Positions 46,059-57,480 of a stretch of 64,000 bases of DNA are shown here, piece by piece. The position numbers were made by a program, and so were the translations under genes. The notes beneath the pieces are model-generated. The model was not told where the DNA came from and made no database searches. It saw only the letters and a list, made by a program, of their open reading frames with translations. This DNA comes from Adiantum capillus-veneris (Eukaryota; Streptophyta; Polypodiopsida; Polypodiales; Pteridaceae). The stretch covers positions 64,619,372 through 64,683,371 of the forward strand of contig CM043953.1 of assembly GCA_014529385.2 (NCBI GenBank), given 5' to 3'. Each line of letters starts with the position of its first letter. Positions within the stretch are counted from its first letter, which is position 1.

Positions 46059-46174
46059 TTGTCTCTCTCTCTCTCCCCCCCTTTCTTAACTCTATAATTT
46101 CACCTTATCTACCATCAATAATGCCTTTATCTTGAGCCCACATCCATGAATCAAGCAGATAAAGAAGGCCTGCA
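44483..46174 (+). repeat. 3' LTR of element C, right part, truncated
   Basis: Resumes at GTGTGTGAGTTAGGGGACTT, the continuation of the sequence broken at 35441, and aligns with 27380-29270. It lacks the segment equivalent to 27996-28262. It stops at GAAGGCCTGCA, before the TATA box, where sequence of another LTR begins. Confidence 0.85.
46000..46074. repeat. Interrupted (CT)n tract
   Basis: CT repeat with G and T interruptions at the same LTR place as 29139-29174; longer and less pure. Confidence 0.9.
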
Positions 46175-47389
46175 AATATCGCAGGTTAAAGATTTACCGG
46201 GGTCTAGTTTTGTACCAGTTTGGTTGCCTCGATGGGTGTGCCATCTGGGAGTTTTGAGCTTCATCCAGGTTTTAAAATGCGGGAGCAATAAGTGCTTGAG
46301 GAGTATCATGTCCGGGATGTTATCTCATGCAGTGCTTGACCGACAGTAGTTGTCATTTATAGTGCCTGGATAGCAAGAATAAAACTCTGATATTCTTTAG
46401 CTAAATGTGATGCACTTCAGAGAGCACAATAAGTGCATGAGTGGATTTTTTTAAAAGGTTGTCTCCTGCGGTACGGCGCTGCTCAAGACCTTGATACGGG
46501 CAACAAAACTCATGATGAGATTGCTTGACAGGGGATGCTAGAGAAGGATGTCAAGCAAGGCGGTGCCTTGGCCGATATGTATGTCAAATGTAATTCCTTA
46601 CACAAACATGTTAATTTAACGACGAGATTCCAATGTAAAATGACGTCTACTAGAACATGTTGATTGTTGAAAATGCCATTAAGGCTATGGTCAAGAGCTT
46701 TGGATCTTCTAACCCAATGCAAAGGGAAGGCCTTTCGATAAAATCTATCACCATTGCTTGCACCTTGAAGTGGCCGGCCATATAAGTAAAAGGGTGGACG
46801 CCCAAAAGCCATTCAAAGGCCACCCATAAACTTGAGAAGGCCGCCCAAAGGCAACCAAATATTGGCCGCCCAAGGTCAAATGGGGTGGTCGCCTATTTAA
46901 TGAGGGGGCTTGATTTTGAATGTGAAAGGGGGAAGAGGAAAATAGAATGGCGACGTCAAGCAGTGCAGTGACAGCATGGAAGGAGAAGGAGGGACTTGCG
47001 CTGCACTGTAGGTAGCTCGAATGAGCCTGGCCAATAAAACAAAAATGCTTAGCAGCCTGAGGCACTCAGATTTGGCCCTAGTTCTGCCGCATTCAGTGCA
47101 CGTCCAATTTGGGTTTCTATGTCATTGAAGGGGGTCCCATGCCACGACAGTCACGACACAGTGACTACGTGGTTGGAGCTTATTTTTAGGATTTTTGGAG
47201 GGCATAGCGGGAGAAAAAACAAAGGGGTGTGTTACAAGGGACCAGAGGCAAGTATTCAACAGAAAAAGGAGGAGAGAACTCTCTCTCTCTTGTGCATGAA
47301 CAAGAAGAGGCCGCTCTCTCGCTTGCTCTCAGACAAGCAAAGCCGTTCTTCCTCTCTCGTTGTCGGAAACTAGCAAGGGAGAAAGGGAA

Positions 47390-47501
<112 letters not shown>

Positions 47502-47596
47502 CGCTCTCGTGGAGGAGACAGCGGGGAGTAAGAATGAAGGAGGGAAGTGGGAGCCCTGGAAGAAGAAGGAGCTTGGAAGGGATGAGAGGAAAATCA

Positions 47597-47705
<109 letters not shown>

Positions 47706-48232
47706 GACCTTGAAGCAAGAAGGCAGGATGACACAGAAGGGGAGTTGCATAAGCAAGGATCTCTCGACCTAGAGAAGGAAGGAGGAGATAAAGTAGGGAA
47801 ACCTTGTTTCTCTCTCAAGCTAGGAAAGAGAAAGCACCAAGGACAAGATTAGTCAATCAGAGAACACTGTAGGGAGAAAGCTACTAAGATCTTAAGGGCA
47901 ATTAAAGTAGGAAGAGGAGAGTGAAGCTCGTAAAGCATGTGGACATCAATTGAAGTCAATCAAACAAGGAAGACCAGCACGGAGGATATTTGTATCGTCC
48001 TCATCAATTTAAACTTGAATAATCATCTTGGTAAATCCTGGTGTTGTTAACGGCCCGGATAATTATAAAGGGAGCCTTGGTTATTGATCAGAATGTACTC
48101 AAAGATTGACTTAATTAATTGATGATTACAGTGATTACCAAAGCTTTCAGTGTCTGTTGTTCTTGTTCTCTCTCTTTCTCACCTCTCACAGCCAGAGGCC
48201 TCATCGGCTCTCGTTATATCCCCCGACATATT

Positions 48233-48250
48233 TGGTGAGCCCAACGTGAA
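48233..48250 (+). promoter_or_regulatory. Candidate primer-binding site of element H
   Basis: TGGTGAGCCCAACGTGAA after the LTR end CGACA and spacer TATT. The tRNA is not identified. Confidence 0.5.
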
Positions 48251-48273
48251 TCGAGCCAGGGTGGGAGGTGCAG

Positions 48274-49240
48274 ATGGAGAATTTAGAGCAGATGATGAAG
48301 TAGATTGAAGAATTAAGTGCAAATGGTTTTGATGATAAGTCAATAGCTCCAAATTTTTTGAAGATGCTTCAATTGGTTCAAGGATCTCTTCTTGAAATGG
48401 AGGTCATGAAGAAGAAGAATCAAATGGATTAAGCTTTGGATGCAGCTTTAGATGCGGTATATGACAAGAGGCAAGTCTTTGATGGTTATGATCTAGAGGG
48501 CTACCTAGAATGCTATGAGTTGGAAACCAAGCTAAGCGAGATACCAAAAGAGTTAGTGATCAGATCCTTTGAGCAGTTAGTGAGTTTAGATTTGAAGGAG
48601 TAGATTCAAGGGGTTACAAAAGCGTGCAAAGACAACTGGGAATATTTCAAAGAAGCTATTGTTCAAGTAAGTTATGAGCATTATGCAAGCTATAAAGAAC
48701 AGAGTCCAAGTCTACCAAACTACACAGATATTCTAGGACAACCACAATCGAAATTAGAAGCTGTGATTGATGAGTGTATTGTACACAATGCTACCTTCTT
48801 ACAAGCTAATGATGAAGACATAGTTAAAGCTGTGTATGAAAAGTTGGGTATTGCAAATGCTTTGCATGAAGTAGAAGTCTTTGAGGATGAGGCTCTACCG
48901 CCTCAAGATACAGAAGGTGAATTTTGCAAAGAACCTATACATGCAGTCAGAAGGAAAAGAAATCAGGGGATCAAAACAACAAAGTGGCTAAAGCTCAAGA
49001 AGAAATTGTGTAGGTGAATGAGTGCAACCATATTCAAGTAGACATGCATGAAGATTCAGTTACAACTAATACTTTTGCTACTAACTCAGAATTATAGCAA
49101 TTTGTTTTGGGTACAGATTCTATCATAGTGTTGATTGATGATATAGATGTTACAGGTCAAAGCAAGGCTACAATTGAGAGCAGCAAGACCATGGATTTGG
49201 GTCTACCAGATTCACCGAGTTTTGATATACAAGATTTTGA
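48274..49240 (+). pseudogene. Gag and start of acidic region, element H (5' of copia insertion)
   Basis: The frame from ATG 48274 reads through four in-frame stops, three of them (MMK-stop-IEEL, MD-stop-ALDA, KE-stop-IQG) at places where Gln fits. The Gag-like part has FDGYDLEGYLECYE, VIRSFEQLVSLDL and NWEYFKEAIVQVSY, the F-G----L--YE....W--F pattern of plant retroelement Gag. From about 48760 it becomes acidic (DECIVHN, EVEVFEDEALPPQ). After stops near 49016 it continues as DSPSFDIQDFD until the copia element begins at 49241. The frame resumes beyond it at 54431. Confidence 0.6.
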
Positions 49241-49462
49241 TGTTACCATATACATGTGGTAGTGATGTGTGTGAACACACTAGGACCATCGGGACATTTT
49301 TTCCCTCTTTAGGAGGTTTTTTCCCTCGTGCATTGTATATACGTCCATCACTCCAGGGCTATCTATCTTTCCATTGCACACTAACTAATACACTCTCTAT
49401 TGTGTGAGCTTCCTTGGTCTTCTCCAAGCTATGTGCATTTCTCCGCAACCCTAATTCCAACA
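49241..49462 (+). repeat. 5' LTR of element I
   Basis: 222 bp, TGTTACCATATACATG ... CCCTAATTCCAACA, followed by the degraded primer site TTGTATTACAGCAGGTT (49465), recognisable as TGGTATCAGAGCAGGTT of initiator tRNA-Met. Confidence 0.92.
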
Positions 49463-49829
49463 ATTTGTATTACAGCAGGTTGCATTCTCTCGGGCTTAGT
49501 CGCCACCAGCTCCAGCACACACCTACCCACTTTCTCTGATTTCTATGAGCTTTGGTGAGCGTTTGCAGGTCGACAAATTTTTTGGGAAAGCTCATAGAGC
49601 TTAGTCTGCTGAGATTTTTGATTCGGGCTCATTTCGGCCTCCATTTCCACTACAGTCAGGTATGTGCAGGTAATTTTGTCATTTTGTGCAGAAAAATTTC
49701 TGTCAGTGCCAAATACTGAATAACAGGTCCCAAACAGTCTACTGTGGGTTGTGCTATATAGCACGTGTTGGTCTAAACTCAATTTCTTCTCATTTTGGGT
49801 AGTTCTCACATCAGGTGTAGGCATTTACC

Positions 49830-50712
49830 ATGGCTGACAACAACACAGATGTGTCCAAGATGTTTGCTACTGAGGAAAGATTGGATGGGGACAATTACCC
49901 TATGTGGGCTTACATGATGCAACATGTTCTTGTGTCAAAGAGCATCTAGAATATTGTGCAGGGCATTGATGTATGTCCTGGTTCTAAGGATGTAGGCGAT
50001 GTTGAGGATGTGGCAGGTCTTGCTGCAAGGATTGCTGCTATTAGAGTTGTTTTTCCTACGATAGAACAAGCTCGTCGGGATGTAAAGAATGCGCAAGCTC
50101 ATGCATTGATTGAGTTGTCTGTGAAGCGCACCATTACTCCTCACATTTGTTCAACAAAATTTGCAAAACAGGCTTGGGATATTCTAGCAGGTCTTTATAC
50201 AAGCTGCAATGAGGCTAAAATTGCTTTGCTGTGTAAAGAGTTGGAATTGAAGATTATGCATGAGGAAGATGATATGGACACTTTCCTTGCTGGTGTCAAG
50301 GATATCAATGAGCAACTTATTTCTGCAGGTGAAGTTATTTCAGATAGTTCCCTTGTGCAGATTGTTCTTGATGCCTTATGAGATTCTTACCAGACTTTTG
50401 CTAGTACTTGGAGACTTATGACCCAAGGAAATCCTAAAGTTGTCAAGTTTGATGCATTATGCACGTTGCAAGAGTCACTTTCCAAAAAAAAAAAAAAACT
50501 AGGTAGCGTGCAGTTGAACAGGCTTTTATTGCTTCTCAAAGAAAGAGTGGTAACATCAATGCAGCCACTTCTTATGGTTCTACTGCGAGTGGAAAAACTT
50601 CTATTCCTAATGCTTCTGTTGGCAGCCATTCGTTTGGAAATTCTGGTGATAAGGGAAAAAAGAATATGCGTGCCATTATTGTAAAGCTAATGATCACTTG
50701 ATCAAGCAATGT
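49830..50712 (+). pseudogene. Gag of element I
   Basis: ATG 49830 starts MADNNTDVSKMFATEERLDG, then NYPMWAYMMQHVL, a TAG, and the copia Gag (UBN2-type) body: AHALIELSVKRTITPHI, AWDILAGLYTS, LCKELELKIMHEEDDMDTFL. The frame is lost at an A14 run (50484-50497), and again near 50654-50660 at an A6 run. The zinc knuckle CHYCKANDHLIKQC (50671-50712) is a perfect CX2CX4HX4C. The two homopolymer shifts would prevent a full Gag. Confidence 0.88.
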
Positions 50713-51287
50713 CCTAAGTTGAAGGCCAAAAAGGCGAATAAGAAAGAGGGAGGTTCCACTGCAAATGCTGGTTCCACTACAAATGCAGCCATTGTTGAGT
50801 CTTATGTGAAACGAGACTATGATGCTGATGTTGATGTAGAATGGGATTTTAGTGCAGAGTGCACTTACAATCGTTCTGTCCATGATGCATGCATGTCAAT
50901 TATTGCAGATTTACATGTGTGGTATTTCAAAAGTGGTGCTACAAAGCACATTACCTCACATCGTGAATTGTTCACCTCTCTCTCGTCTATCCCTCATGGG
51001 AATTTAGTCACTTCTGCCAACAATGCCTCTTATCCGGTTCAGGGAGTTGGAAAGATTGTTCTTACTACTGCAAATGGTAGTTCCTTCACACTTGTTGATG
51101 CACTTTATGTACCTGGGATCAAGAAGAATCTCTTGTTTGTATCCGCACTTGCTAGACTTGGACTTATAGTCAAATTTGTGGATGACAGATGTAGAGTTTA
51201 TGATCTCAGTTTTGGTGATGAATTTGTTGCATCAGGCCTTTTGTGCCGTGGGTTGTATAAGCTCACTTTGTATGACAAGTGTGGATA
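50713..51287 (+). pseudogene. Protease of element I
   Basis: Follows the zinc knuckle in the same frame. The active site reads WYFKSGATKHIT where copia elements have WxxDSGATxHxT: the catalytic Asp is Lys, so the protease is dead. Downstream GVGKIVLTTANGSSFTL, DALYVPGIKKNLLFVSAL and FVDDRCRVYDL are typical for copia protease. Confidence 0.88.
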
Positions 51288-52257
51288 AAATTTTGCAAAT
51301 GCAGTTGTAGATTCAAGAACTATTTTAGATGAAAAACTGTGGCATGCACGTTTTGGGCATCTAAATTTTGCTAGTTTGCTTCATTTGTAGAAATCTGATA
51401 TGGTTGCTTCTTTGCCGCCTCTTGAAGCACCTATCAAACATGTTTGTGAAGGCTGTATTTTGGGTAAAATGTAGCATTCTAAGTTTCCAAAGGATGGTTC
51501 AGTTAGGGCCACATGCAGGTTGCAGCTTGTGCACAATGATGGTTGTGGGCCCAGGCAAACTCCATCTTTGGGCAATTACCTGTACTTCATGAATTTCATT
51601 GATGATTACTCTAGGCATGCATGGGTATTTCCACTTAAAGCAAAGCTCAAAGTTTTTATGTGCTTCAAACAATTTCTAGCTATGGCTGAAAATGTATCAA
51701 AATATATTATGGGCACCCTCCGTTCCGATCGAGGGAGGAGTATATGTCTCATGAATTTTATGTATTTCTAGCTAGTTGTGGGATAAAACCAATGTATAGT
51801 GTCTTATACGCCTCAGCAAAATAATGTAGCTGAGAGAAAAAATAGATCACTTACAAAAATGGCACAATATATGGTCAAAAGTTAAGCTTTGCTGCATTCT
51901 TTTTGGCTTGATGCTATCATGTGTGCCACTTATGTACTTAACAGGTGTCCTACGAAAGCTTTTCAGTCTATTACTCCATATGAAGCATGGCATGATAGAA
52001 AGCCTTCTATTAAGCACATGCGTGTTTTTGGCTATTTGGAATATGCTTTGGTGCCACAAACACATCACAGAAAATTGGATGATAAGGCTGTCAAATGTAT
52101 TTTTGTTGGTTATAGTGCTAAAAGCAAAGGTTATAGGTTGTATCATCCGCAAACAAAGTGTATTTTGGTTTCACTGGATGTAATGTTTGTGGAAGATTCT
52201 GTTCAGCCCTTGCTATCATGTAGTAGAGACAGTAATGTAAGCTCACATGACATGTAG
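51288..52257 (+). pseudogene. Integrase of element I
   Basis: The zinc finger has LWHARFGHLNF and CEGCILGK with an internal TAG. The core has LVHNDGCGPRQ (first Asp), FIDDYSRHAWVF, TLRSDRG (second Asp), then QQNNVAERKNRSL (Glu), with frame changes near 51740-51790. The C-terminal part is HSFWLDAIMCATYVLNRCPT, PYEAWHDRKPS and VFVGYSAKSKGYRLYHP-like sequence. It ends where a 34-bp tandem duplication changes the frame. Confidence 0.88.
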
Positions 52258-52285
52258 TCGAGAGAGTAATGTAAGCTCACAAGAC
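52218..52285 (+). repeat. 34-bp tandem duplication in pol of element I
   Basis: Units 52218-52251 and 52252-52285 are near identical (ATGTAGT(A/C)GAGA(C/G)AGTAATG start). Because 34 is not a multiple of three it shifts the frame by one, exactly the shift seen between the integrase and RT frames. Confidence 0.9.
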
Positions 52286-53400
52286 ATTTATGACATTTTG
52301 TTGCCTCTTTTCAATCGTGGAAGTTTAAATGAAAATTCCAATGAGGCAAATGTACAGTGTGTGGAGGTTTCTGAAAATGTCACAGATCAGCCTATTACTG
52401 ATGTAGATGTACTTGATGAGGAAAGGACTGAAAATGAGCAGGCCAGAGGTATGCAAAAATGGATGGTGCATACATTGCATGACAGAAAATTGGATGCACC
52501 TTTGTCTAGTTGTACTCGTTCAGGCTTTGACCATGCATCTTATGCATCAGATTGTTATGCTTTGGCTTTGTTTAGCTTACATGATGTTGAGGAACCTCTG
52601 TTTTTTGATGAAGCACAGAATTCAAAAAATTGGATGACTGCCATGAAATCAGAATATGATGCACTTATAGAAAATGACATACGGACTTTATGTGATTTGC
52701 CTTCTGGAAAAAAGGCCATTGGTACGAAGTGGGTTTATGAGTTGAAACGCAAGCCCAATGGTGAGATCAATCGCAATAAGGCTCGACTTGTTGCAAAGGG
52801 TTATGCACAACAAAAAGGAATAGATTTTTTGTTCCCACTTGTTGTATGAATACTGTGCGTTCTCTATATGCATTGGAAGCTCATTTTGGTTGGGATGTAC
52901 ATCAATTAGACATTGTTACTACTTTCTTGAATGGTGACATGTTTGAGGAAGTTTATGTAACGCAGCCTCACAGTTTTTTCAAGAAAGGACAAGAGGACAA
53001 AGTGTGCAAATGTAAGAAGGCTTGTATAGGTTGAAGCAATCTCCTTGTGCTTGGTATGAGAAAGCTCACACTCATTTGGTCAAACGAGGCTTTCATAAAT
53101 AAAAGTCCAACAGAAAGCACATTGTATGTAAAGTGTGAGGGTGATGTACTTCTCATTGTGGTTCTTTATGTAGATGATTTGCTGATGATTGGACCAAATG
53201 AGAGACATATTGCTGAATTTAAGGCTGATTTGAATGCTACTTTCAAGATGAAAGATTTGGGGCTGTTGCATCATTACTTGGGCATACAGTTTAAGCAGTG
53301 TGATGGTGGTATTGCCTTGTGTTAGAAAAGCTACATAGAGACATTGCTATGTAAGTTTGGACTTGAGGATTGCAAACCTATTGCCACTCCCATGGAAATA
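52286..53400 (+). pseudogene. Reverse transcriptase of element I
   Basis: Blocks in order: NWMTAMKSEYDALIENDI, AIGTKWVYELKRKPNGEI, KARLVAKGYAQQKGIDF, a frameshift at about 52840, then MNTVRSLYALEAHFGW, VHQLDIVTTFLNGDM, EEVYVTQP. After a frameshift at about 53025 come the catalytic block VVLYVDDLLMIG with intact YVDD, and FKMKDLGLLHHYLGIQF. One TAG stands for Gln (ALC-stop-KSYIE). The catalytic Asp pair survives although the frame does not. Confidence 0.9.
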
Positions 53401-54122
53401 GGTTTGAAATTGAGTCTTCATGATGCTGGTGATCCTACAAACGTCACTCTTTACCAAACTGCTGTTGGATGCCTCATTTATGTATGCAACATGAGGTCGG
53501 ATATTCAGTTTGCAGTCTCACAGGTCAACATATTTATGCATAGCCCAGGGTCTAAGCATTGGAAGGCTGTCAAGAGGCTTTTCCACTACCTTAGTGGCAC
53601 TTTACATCTTGGCTTGTTTTATCCCAAGGGGGGGATCATTACCGCCAGACTTACATGATTTTTCTGACTCAGATTAGCTGGTAGTTTTGACACGCAAGTG
53701 TCCACAAGTGGTTTTTGTTTCATGCTTGGCAGTTCATGTATATCATGGTTGAGCAAGAAGCAACCTACTGTGGCCACTTCTAGTTGTGAAGTTGAGTATA
53801 GGGAAGTCTTCACAGCTATGGTTGAGTGTGTATGGCTCAGATGCCTTATGGCTGATTTGGGTGTTGGATAAGACACTGCCAACACTATCTAAACTGATAG
53901 TCAGAGTGCATTGGCAGTTTCAAGGAACCCAATTTTTCATGCTCGCACAAAGCACATTGAGGTGCATTACCACTATGTAAGGGAGAGGCTCTCAGTAGGA
54001 GAGATCAACTTGGCTTATGTGCCAACACAGGACAACCTTGCAGATCTTTTCACAAAGGCATTGTCTTGTGAGAAGCTCAAAGATTTACACAAAGCTTTGG
54101 GCTTACTCCCCTTTGTGGATTG
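53401..54122 (+). pseudogene. RNase H of element I
   Basis: Reads YQTAVGCLIYVCNMRSDI, AVSQVNIFMHSPGSKHWKAV, FHYLSGTLHLGL (the copia connection), then after a shift STSGFCFMLG, ISWLSKKQPTVATSSCEVEY, DSQSALAVSRNPIFHARTKH, HHYVRERLSVGEI-like and PTQDNLADLFTKAL. This is the complete copia RNase H end, with two stops. The stop at 54122 lies 67 bp before the purine tract. Confidence 0.9.
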
Positions 54123-54188
54123 ATCATGTCCTCAGGGCATGGCACTTCCCTTTACTCATGTGCTAGCTCTCGTTCACCGCATCACTCC

Positions 54189-54198
54189 AGGGGGGATT
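54189..54198 (+). promoter_or_regulatory. Polypurine tract of element I
   Basis: AGGGGGGATT immediately before the LTR start TGTTACC. Confidence 0.8.
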
Positions 54199-54425
54199 TG
54201 TTACCATATACATGTGGTAGTGATGTGTGTGAACACACTAGGACCGTCGGAGCATTTTTTTCCTCTTTAGGAGGTTTTTTTCCTCGTGCATTATACATAC
54301 TCCCATCACTCTAGGGCTATCTATCTTTCCATTGCACACTAAGTAATACACTCTCTATTGTGTGCTTTGAGCTTCCTTGGTCTTCTCCAAGCTGTGTGCG
54401 TCTCTCTGCAACCCTAATTACAACA
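54199..54425 (+). repeat. 3' LTR of element I
   Basis: 227 bp; carries a 5-base insertion (CTTTG) relative to the 5' copy near 54364. Followed by TTTGA. Confidence 0.92.
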
Positions 54426-54430
54426 TTTGA

Positions 54431-55470
54431 TGACTTGGTTAAGCAAGAGTATGTGTTTAAAGATCTGCAAAATGTTGATTTAGAGGGGGTGCAAACTCCT
54501 TCTTTGACAATTTTCAGTGACCCAGAGCTACCGATGTGGAAAACTGATCTTGAATTTGCTGATGTTTTAGAGGGGAGCAAGCTTCTTCTTTATCAAGATT
54601 TTGTGACACAAGGCTCGCAGTATGGAAGAACGATCAGGAATTTGGTGATGCTGATTCAGAGGGGGTGCATGCAATCTCTTGGTATTGAATATGATTAGTT
54701 TCATTGTGCCAATGATAGAGACAGGGCATTAGATGAAATTTTCAATGTGCATGCTCAAATTTGTGCTACAAAAGTGCAAAGATATTTGGATGAGGGTGAA
54801 AGACTTGAAGAGAAGTTTATAGCAGATGTGTTTAGTATGCATGTTATATGTGAAAATCTTAGTTTATAGCAGCTTGAGATGTGCAGGAAGGAGGAACCTT
54901 TTGAAGCGGTGGACCTAGATCTTATGTGCTTATTGGATGAAGCTTTGGAAGGATTCTAAAATATAGATGCTAAGGATACCAATCAATCTAGATTCATTCA
55001 TGAGCAAGTTTGTTCAGATGCACCTGATGATGACCTTATGTAGCTATTGGATGATGCTCTACTTGATTTTGAGCCTTTACAAGATAAATAATTATTTTTT
55101 GATGCATCTTGTGAGCCTAATGAAGAGAGCTTTGCCAGAGACTTGATGTATTCAGATATGCATGATTGGGATTCCAATACTAGTGAGAGTGAAAGTGCAC
55201 TACCAATTCTTTTACCTATGATTGATGATCGACAATTGGATGAGCCAATTGCAGAGAGGGTATGGTAGTATCTAGTGATACCTGATGCTGTATGGGATCT
55301 GATTTACCCTATGATGTAGGAGATATTGAGCTAGCTTTTGACCCAGGAGATGACAGACATATGCATGGTTCGGGGAAATTGACCTATAGGCCATACGATC
55401 CAGGCGGTTTTCATGAAGATTTATGGGTTAATTTATGTTTATGCTCTATTGATTGAAAATTCTTGTATTT
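54431..55470 (+). pseudogene. Acidic region of element H (3' of copia insertion)
   Basis: Continues the frame broken at 49240 (DFD then DLVKQEYVFKD across the target duplication). Reads VDLEGVQTPSLTIFSDPELP, an open stretch to 54698, then with several stops LDEIFNVHAQICATKVQRYL, MCLLDEALEGF, DDALLDFEPLQ, SALPILLPMIDDRQLDEP. It is very rich in Asp, Glu and Leu. The block with LDEIF-VH and RYL-EGE is shared with 13.1-13.7 kb (minus strand). Stops are mainly TAG (for example ERVW-stop-YL, PMM-stop-EIL) where Gln would fit. No enzymatic motif. Confidence 0.55.
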
Positions 55471-55560
55471 TCCCTATGATCCTGGAGGATGGTGCAATTT
55501 TTTTTAAAGGAATGCTCATAGTGGGGCAAATGATTGGTTTCCCATTTGATCCTGGGGGAC
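55390..55560 (+). repeat. Three GATCC-GG-GG (DPGG) motifs
   Basis: GATCCAGGCGG (55397), GATCCTGGAGG (55478) and GATCCTGGGGG (55548), each reading DPGG after Tyr or Phe in its frame. A fourth is at 956. Spacings are 81 and 70 bases. Confidence 0.6.
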
Positions 55561-57480
55561 TACTGAAGTGCAAGTTGCAGATTTAAAGAGTACTAGTTAT
55601 CTATTGTAGCAGGTTGTATGGTACAAGGTTTTGGTTTCTAGATTATGCTAAGTCAGAAGACTTTTTGGTCATGCGTTCAATAAGATTACATGGATGGCTT
55701 CCAATTGAATTCTTTGGACAATTGATGAAGTATCTTCACATCTTTTAAGTTGGTTCTGCTACCAGAACTTGAAGTAAAGGACTTGATGGCCATTCCGTGT
55801 GCAGACAGAGTAAGGCATACTTGAGCTTGACATGGTTCCCTAATGTGATCTTGATGGTCAAGCTGTGTGCATCATTAACTGGAGCACTTGAGTCTGGCCT
55901 TGGGGGTGCATTATGTATTCATGTTAATGTATAACGTGAGTTCAATAGAAGGGGTTTTAAAATGCCAAATTTTTAGGCAATTTAATAGAGATACATTTAA
56001 ATAAGGGATTTTTATATTCAATTTTAGAAAAAAACCTAAAAAAGGGGTCATTTTATTCATTCAAACATGTTAAAAGAGGGGTTTTTTTAATACCCCGCAA
56101 ACGCACATGATATAGGGGGTATTGAATGGTGAACCCCCCAAGAGTCTGGTAGGGTTCACTAAACAGGTTTTCCATAATTGAATGCTTTGGAGATATGACA
56201 GATACGGTTCAAAGATTTTTTATGGGAAACTATCTAATGATTAAGTTAGAACATTGATGACAAGGTATAAGCCTTTTTTTTCCTTGAGACCTTGTTGATT
56301 CCATGAAGATGGAAAGATTCATGCACCAATATTATGCCCAAAACAACAATTGAACTTACTTGCAATAGACAAGAACTTGTCCTCGACCTCAATCCCAAGA
56401 CCTCAAACACCTTCAAAGGTGAAGAGAGCTGGCAGGGAGTGAGGGAAGTGAAGAGGAAGAAGATGTAGTATACAAGAATAAAGTATTCTCCTCACATATT
56501 ATCACTCTTAGAGCATAGCTTAGCATAGTAATGGAGATTGAGGACAATTGAGCATGCTTTGAAGCTTGACTCTTGCTTGGATTTGCATTCCATAGCCAAG
56601 AGATGTTGGTGTAGGCTCTCTACTTCTCAAGCTTGGAGAAGGAGATTACTTTTTTTCTTAACTCACAATGAGAATGTGTGTGTGTGGGGGGGCTTGTGAG
56701 CTACAAAAATGAGAGAGAGAGAGAAATCAACCTATCTTGAATACACAAGCTTGAAGCTCACTGGCTCAAGCCTGCAGCTAGCCAATGGGAGTCCCACATT
56801 ATTTCAAGCAAGGGGTGTAGCATTGTGACAAGTTTCCTTCTTTCCCCCTTTGAGAGAGTTTTAAAATCATTGATTAAATGAAGCTAAATTCTTATTGTCT
56901 CTCATAGTCAACTGGCCAATAGGAATTAAGCTTGCACATGGTCTGCTCAATTCTCATTGGACCCCTTGGTACACTGTCCAATAGGAATAAAGGAGGTCCT
57001 AATTCTTATTGGTTCATTTAATGGCCCATCCAATAAGGTTTAAGCTTGTTTTTATAAAGCTTAGTTCTCATTGGTCCTTCACATTGGCCATCCAATAGGA
57101 ATTAAGCTTCATTGGGGGAAACATGGCTAGGAGCTTAACATGTGTCCTATATGCCTTATGACGACTCTTGGTGAGTGTGTGTTTGTGTGTGTTCTCTCTC
57201 ATCCCCCTACAAGGAGGTATTTCCCCTTCCAAATGGGAGATTCACTTGGCCACTTGCACCCACTAGGAGACCTTGGACCACAAATTCAAAGGTTAAAAAA
57301 TACCTAGCATTGTCAATAGACTAGCCCATTGGTCTTGGCCCTAAGGACTTTTAATACTAACCTTTGGAGGCTTTAATGAAGCTTAACCTAAGTTCTTTTA
57401 AAGGTCCATTAAGTGTACATTGCTCTTTGTTAGACCTCTCTCCATTTGGACCCTTAATGAGATAAGCTTATCTCTCCTCT
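55561..57480. other. Unassigned sequence with small repeats
   Basis: No supported gene. Around 55940-56090 the phrase AAAAGGGG(T)TTTT recurs four times. An 8-bp inverted repeat GTGAACCC/GGGTTCAC lies at 56129-56136 and 56152-56159. A CCAAT-type tandem repeat lies at 56885-57115. Part may be the 3' LTR of element H, but no second copy confirms it. Confidence 0.3.
56885..57115. repeat. Degenerate tandem repeat with paired ATTGG and CCAAT boxes
   Basis: CCAATAGGAATTAAGCTT or close variants start at 56916, 56978, 57030 and 57092 (spacing 62, 52, 62). Between them TTCT(T/C)ATTGG occurs at about 56949, 57003 and 57065. Each unit thus contains a short inverted pair ATTGG...CCAAT. Confidence 0.75.

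Larger units (their letters stand above)
49241..54425 (+). mobile_element. Element I: Ty1/copia retrotransposon, near full length
   Basis: LTRs 49241-49462 and 54199-54425, TG...CA ends (TGTTACC and CCAACA/ACAACA), flanked by the 5-bp duplication TTTGA (49236-49240 and 54426-54430). Order gag, protease, integrase, RT, RNase H is that of Ty1/copia. By eye the LTRs differ at 16 substitutions (13 transitions, 3 transversions) in 222 aligned bases plus a 5-bp indel, so about 93% identical: an old insertion. Stops, homopolymer frameshifts and a 34-bp duplication disable it. It interrupts element H. Confidence 0.93.
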
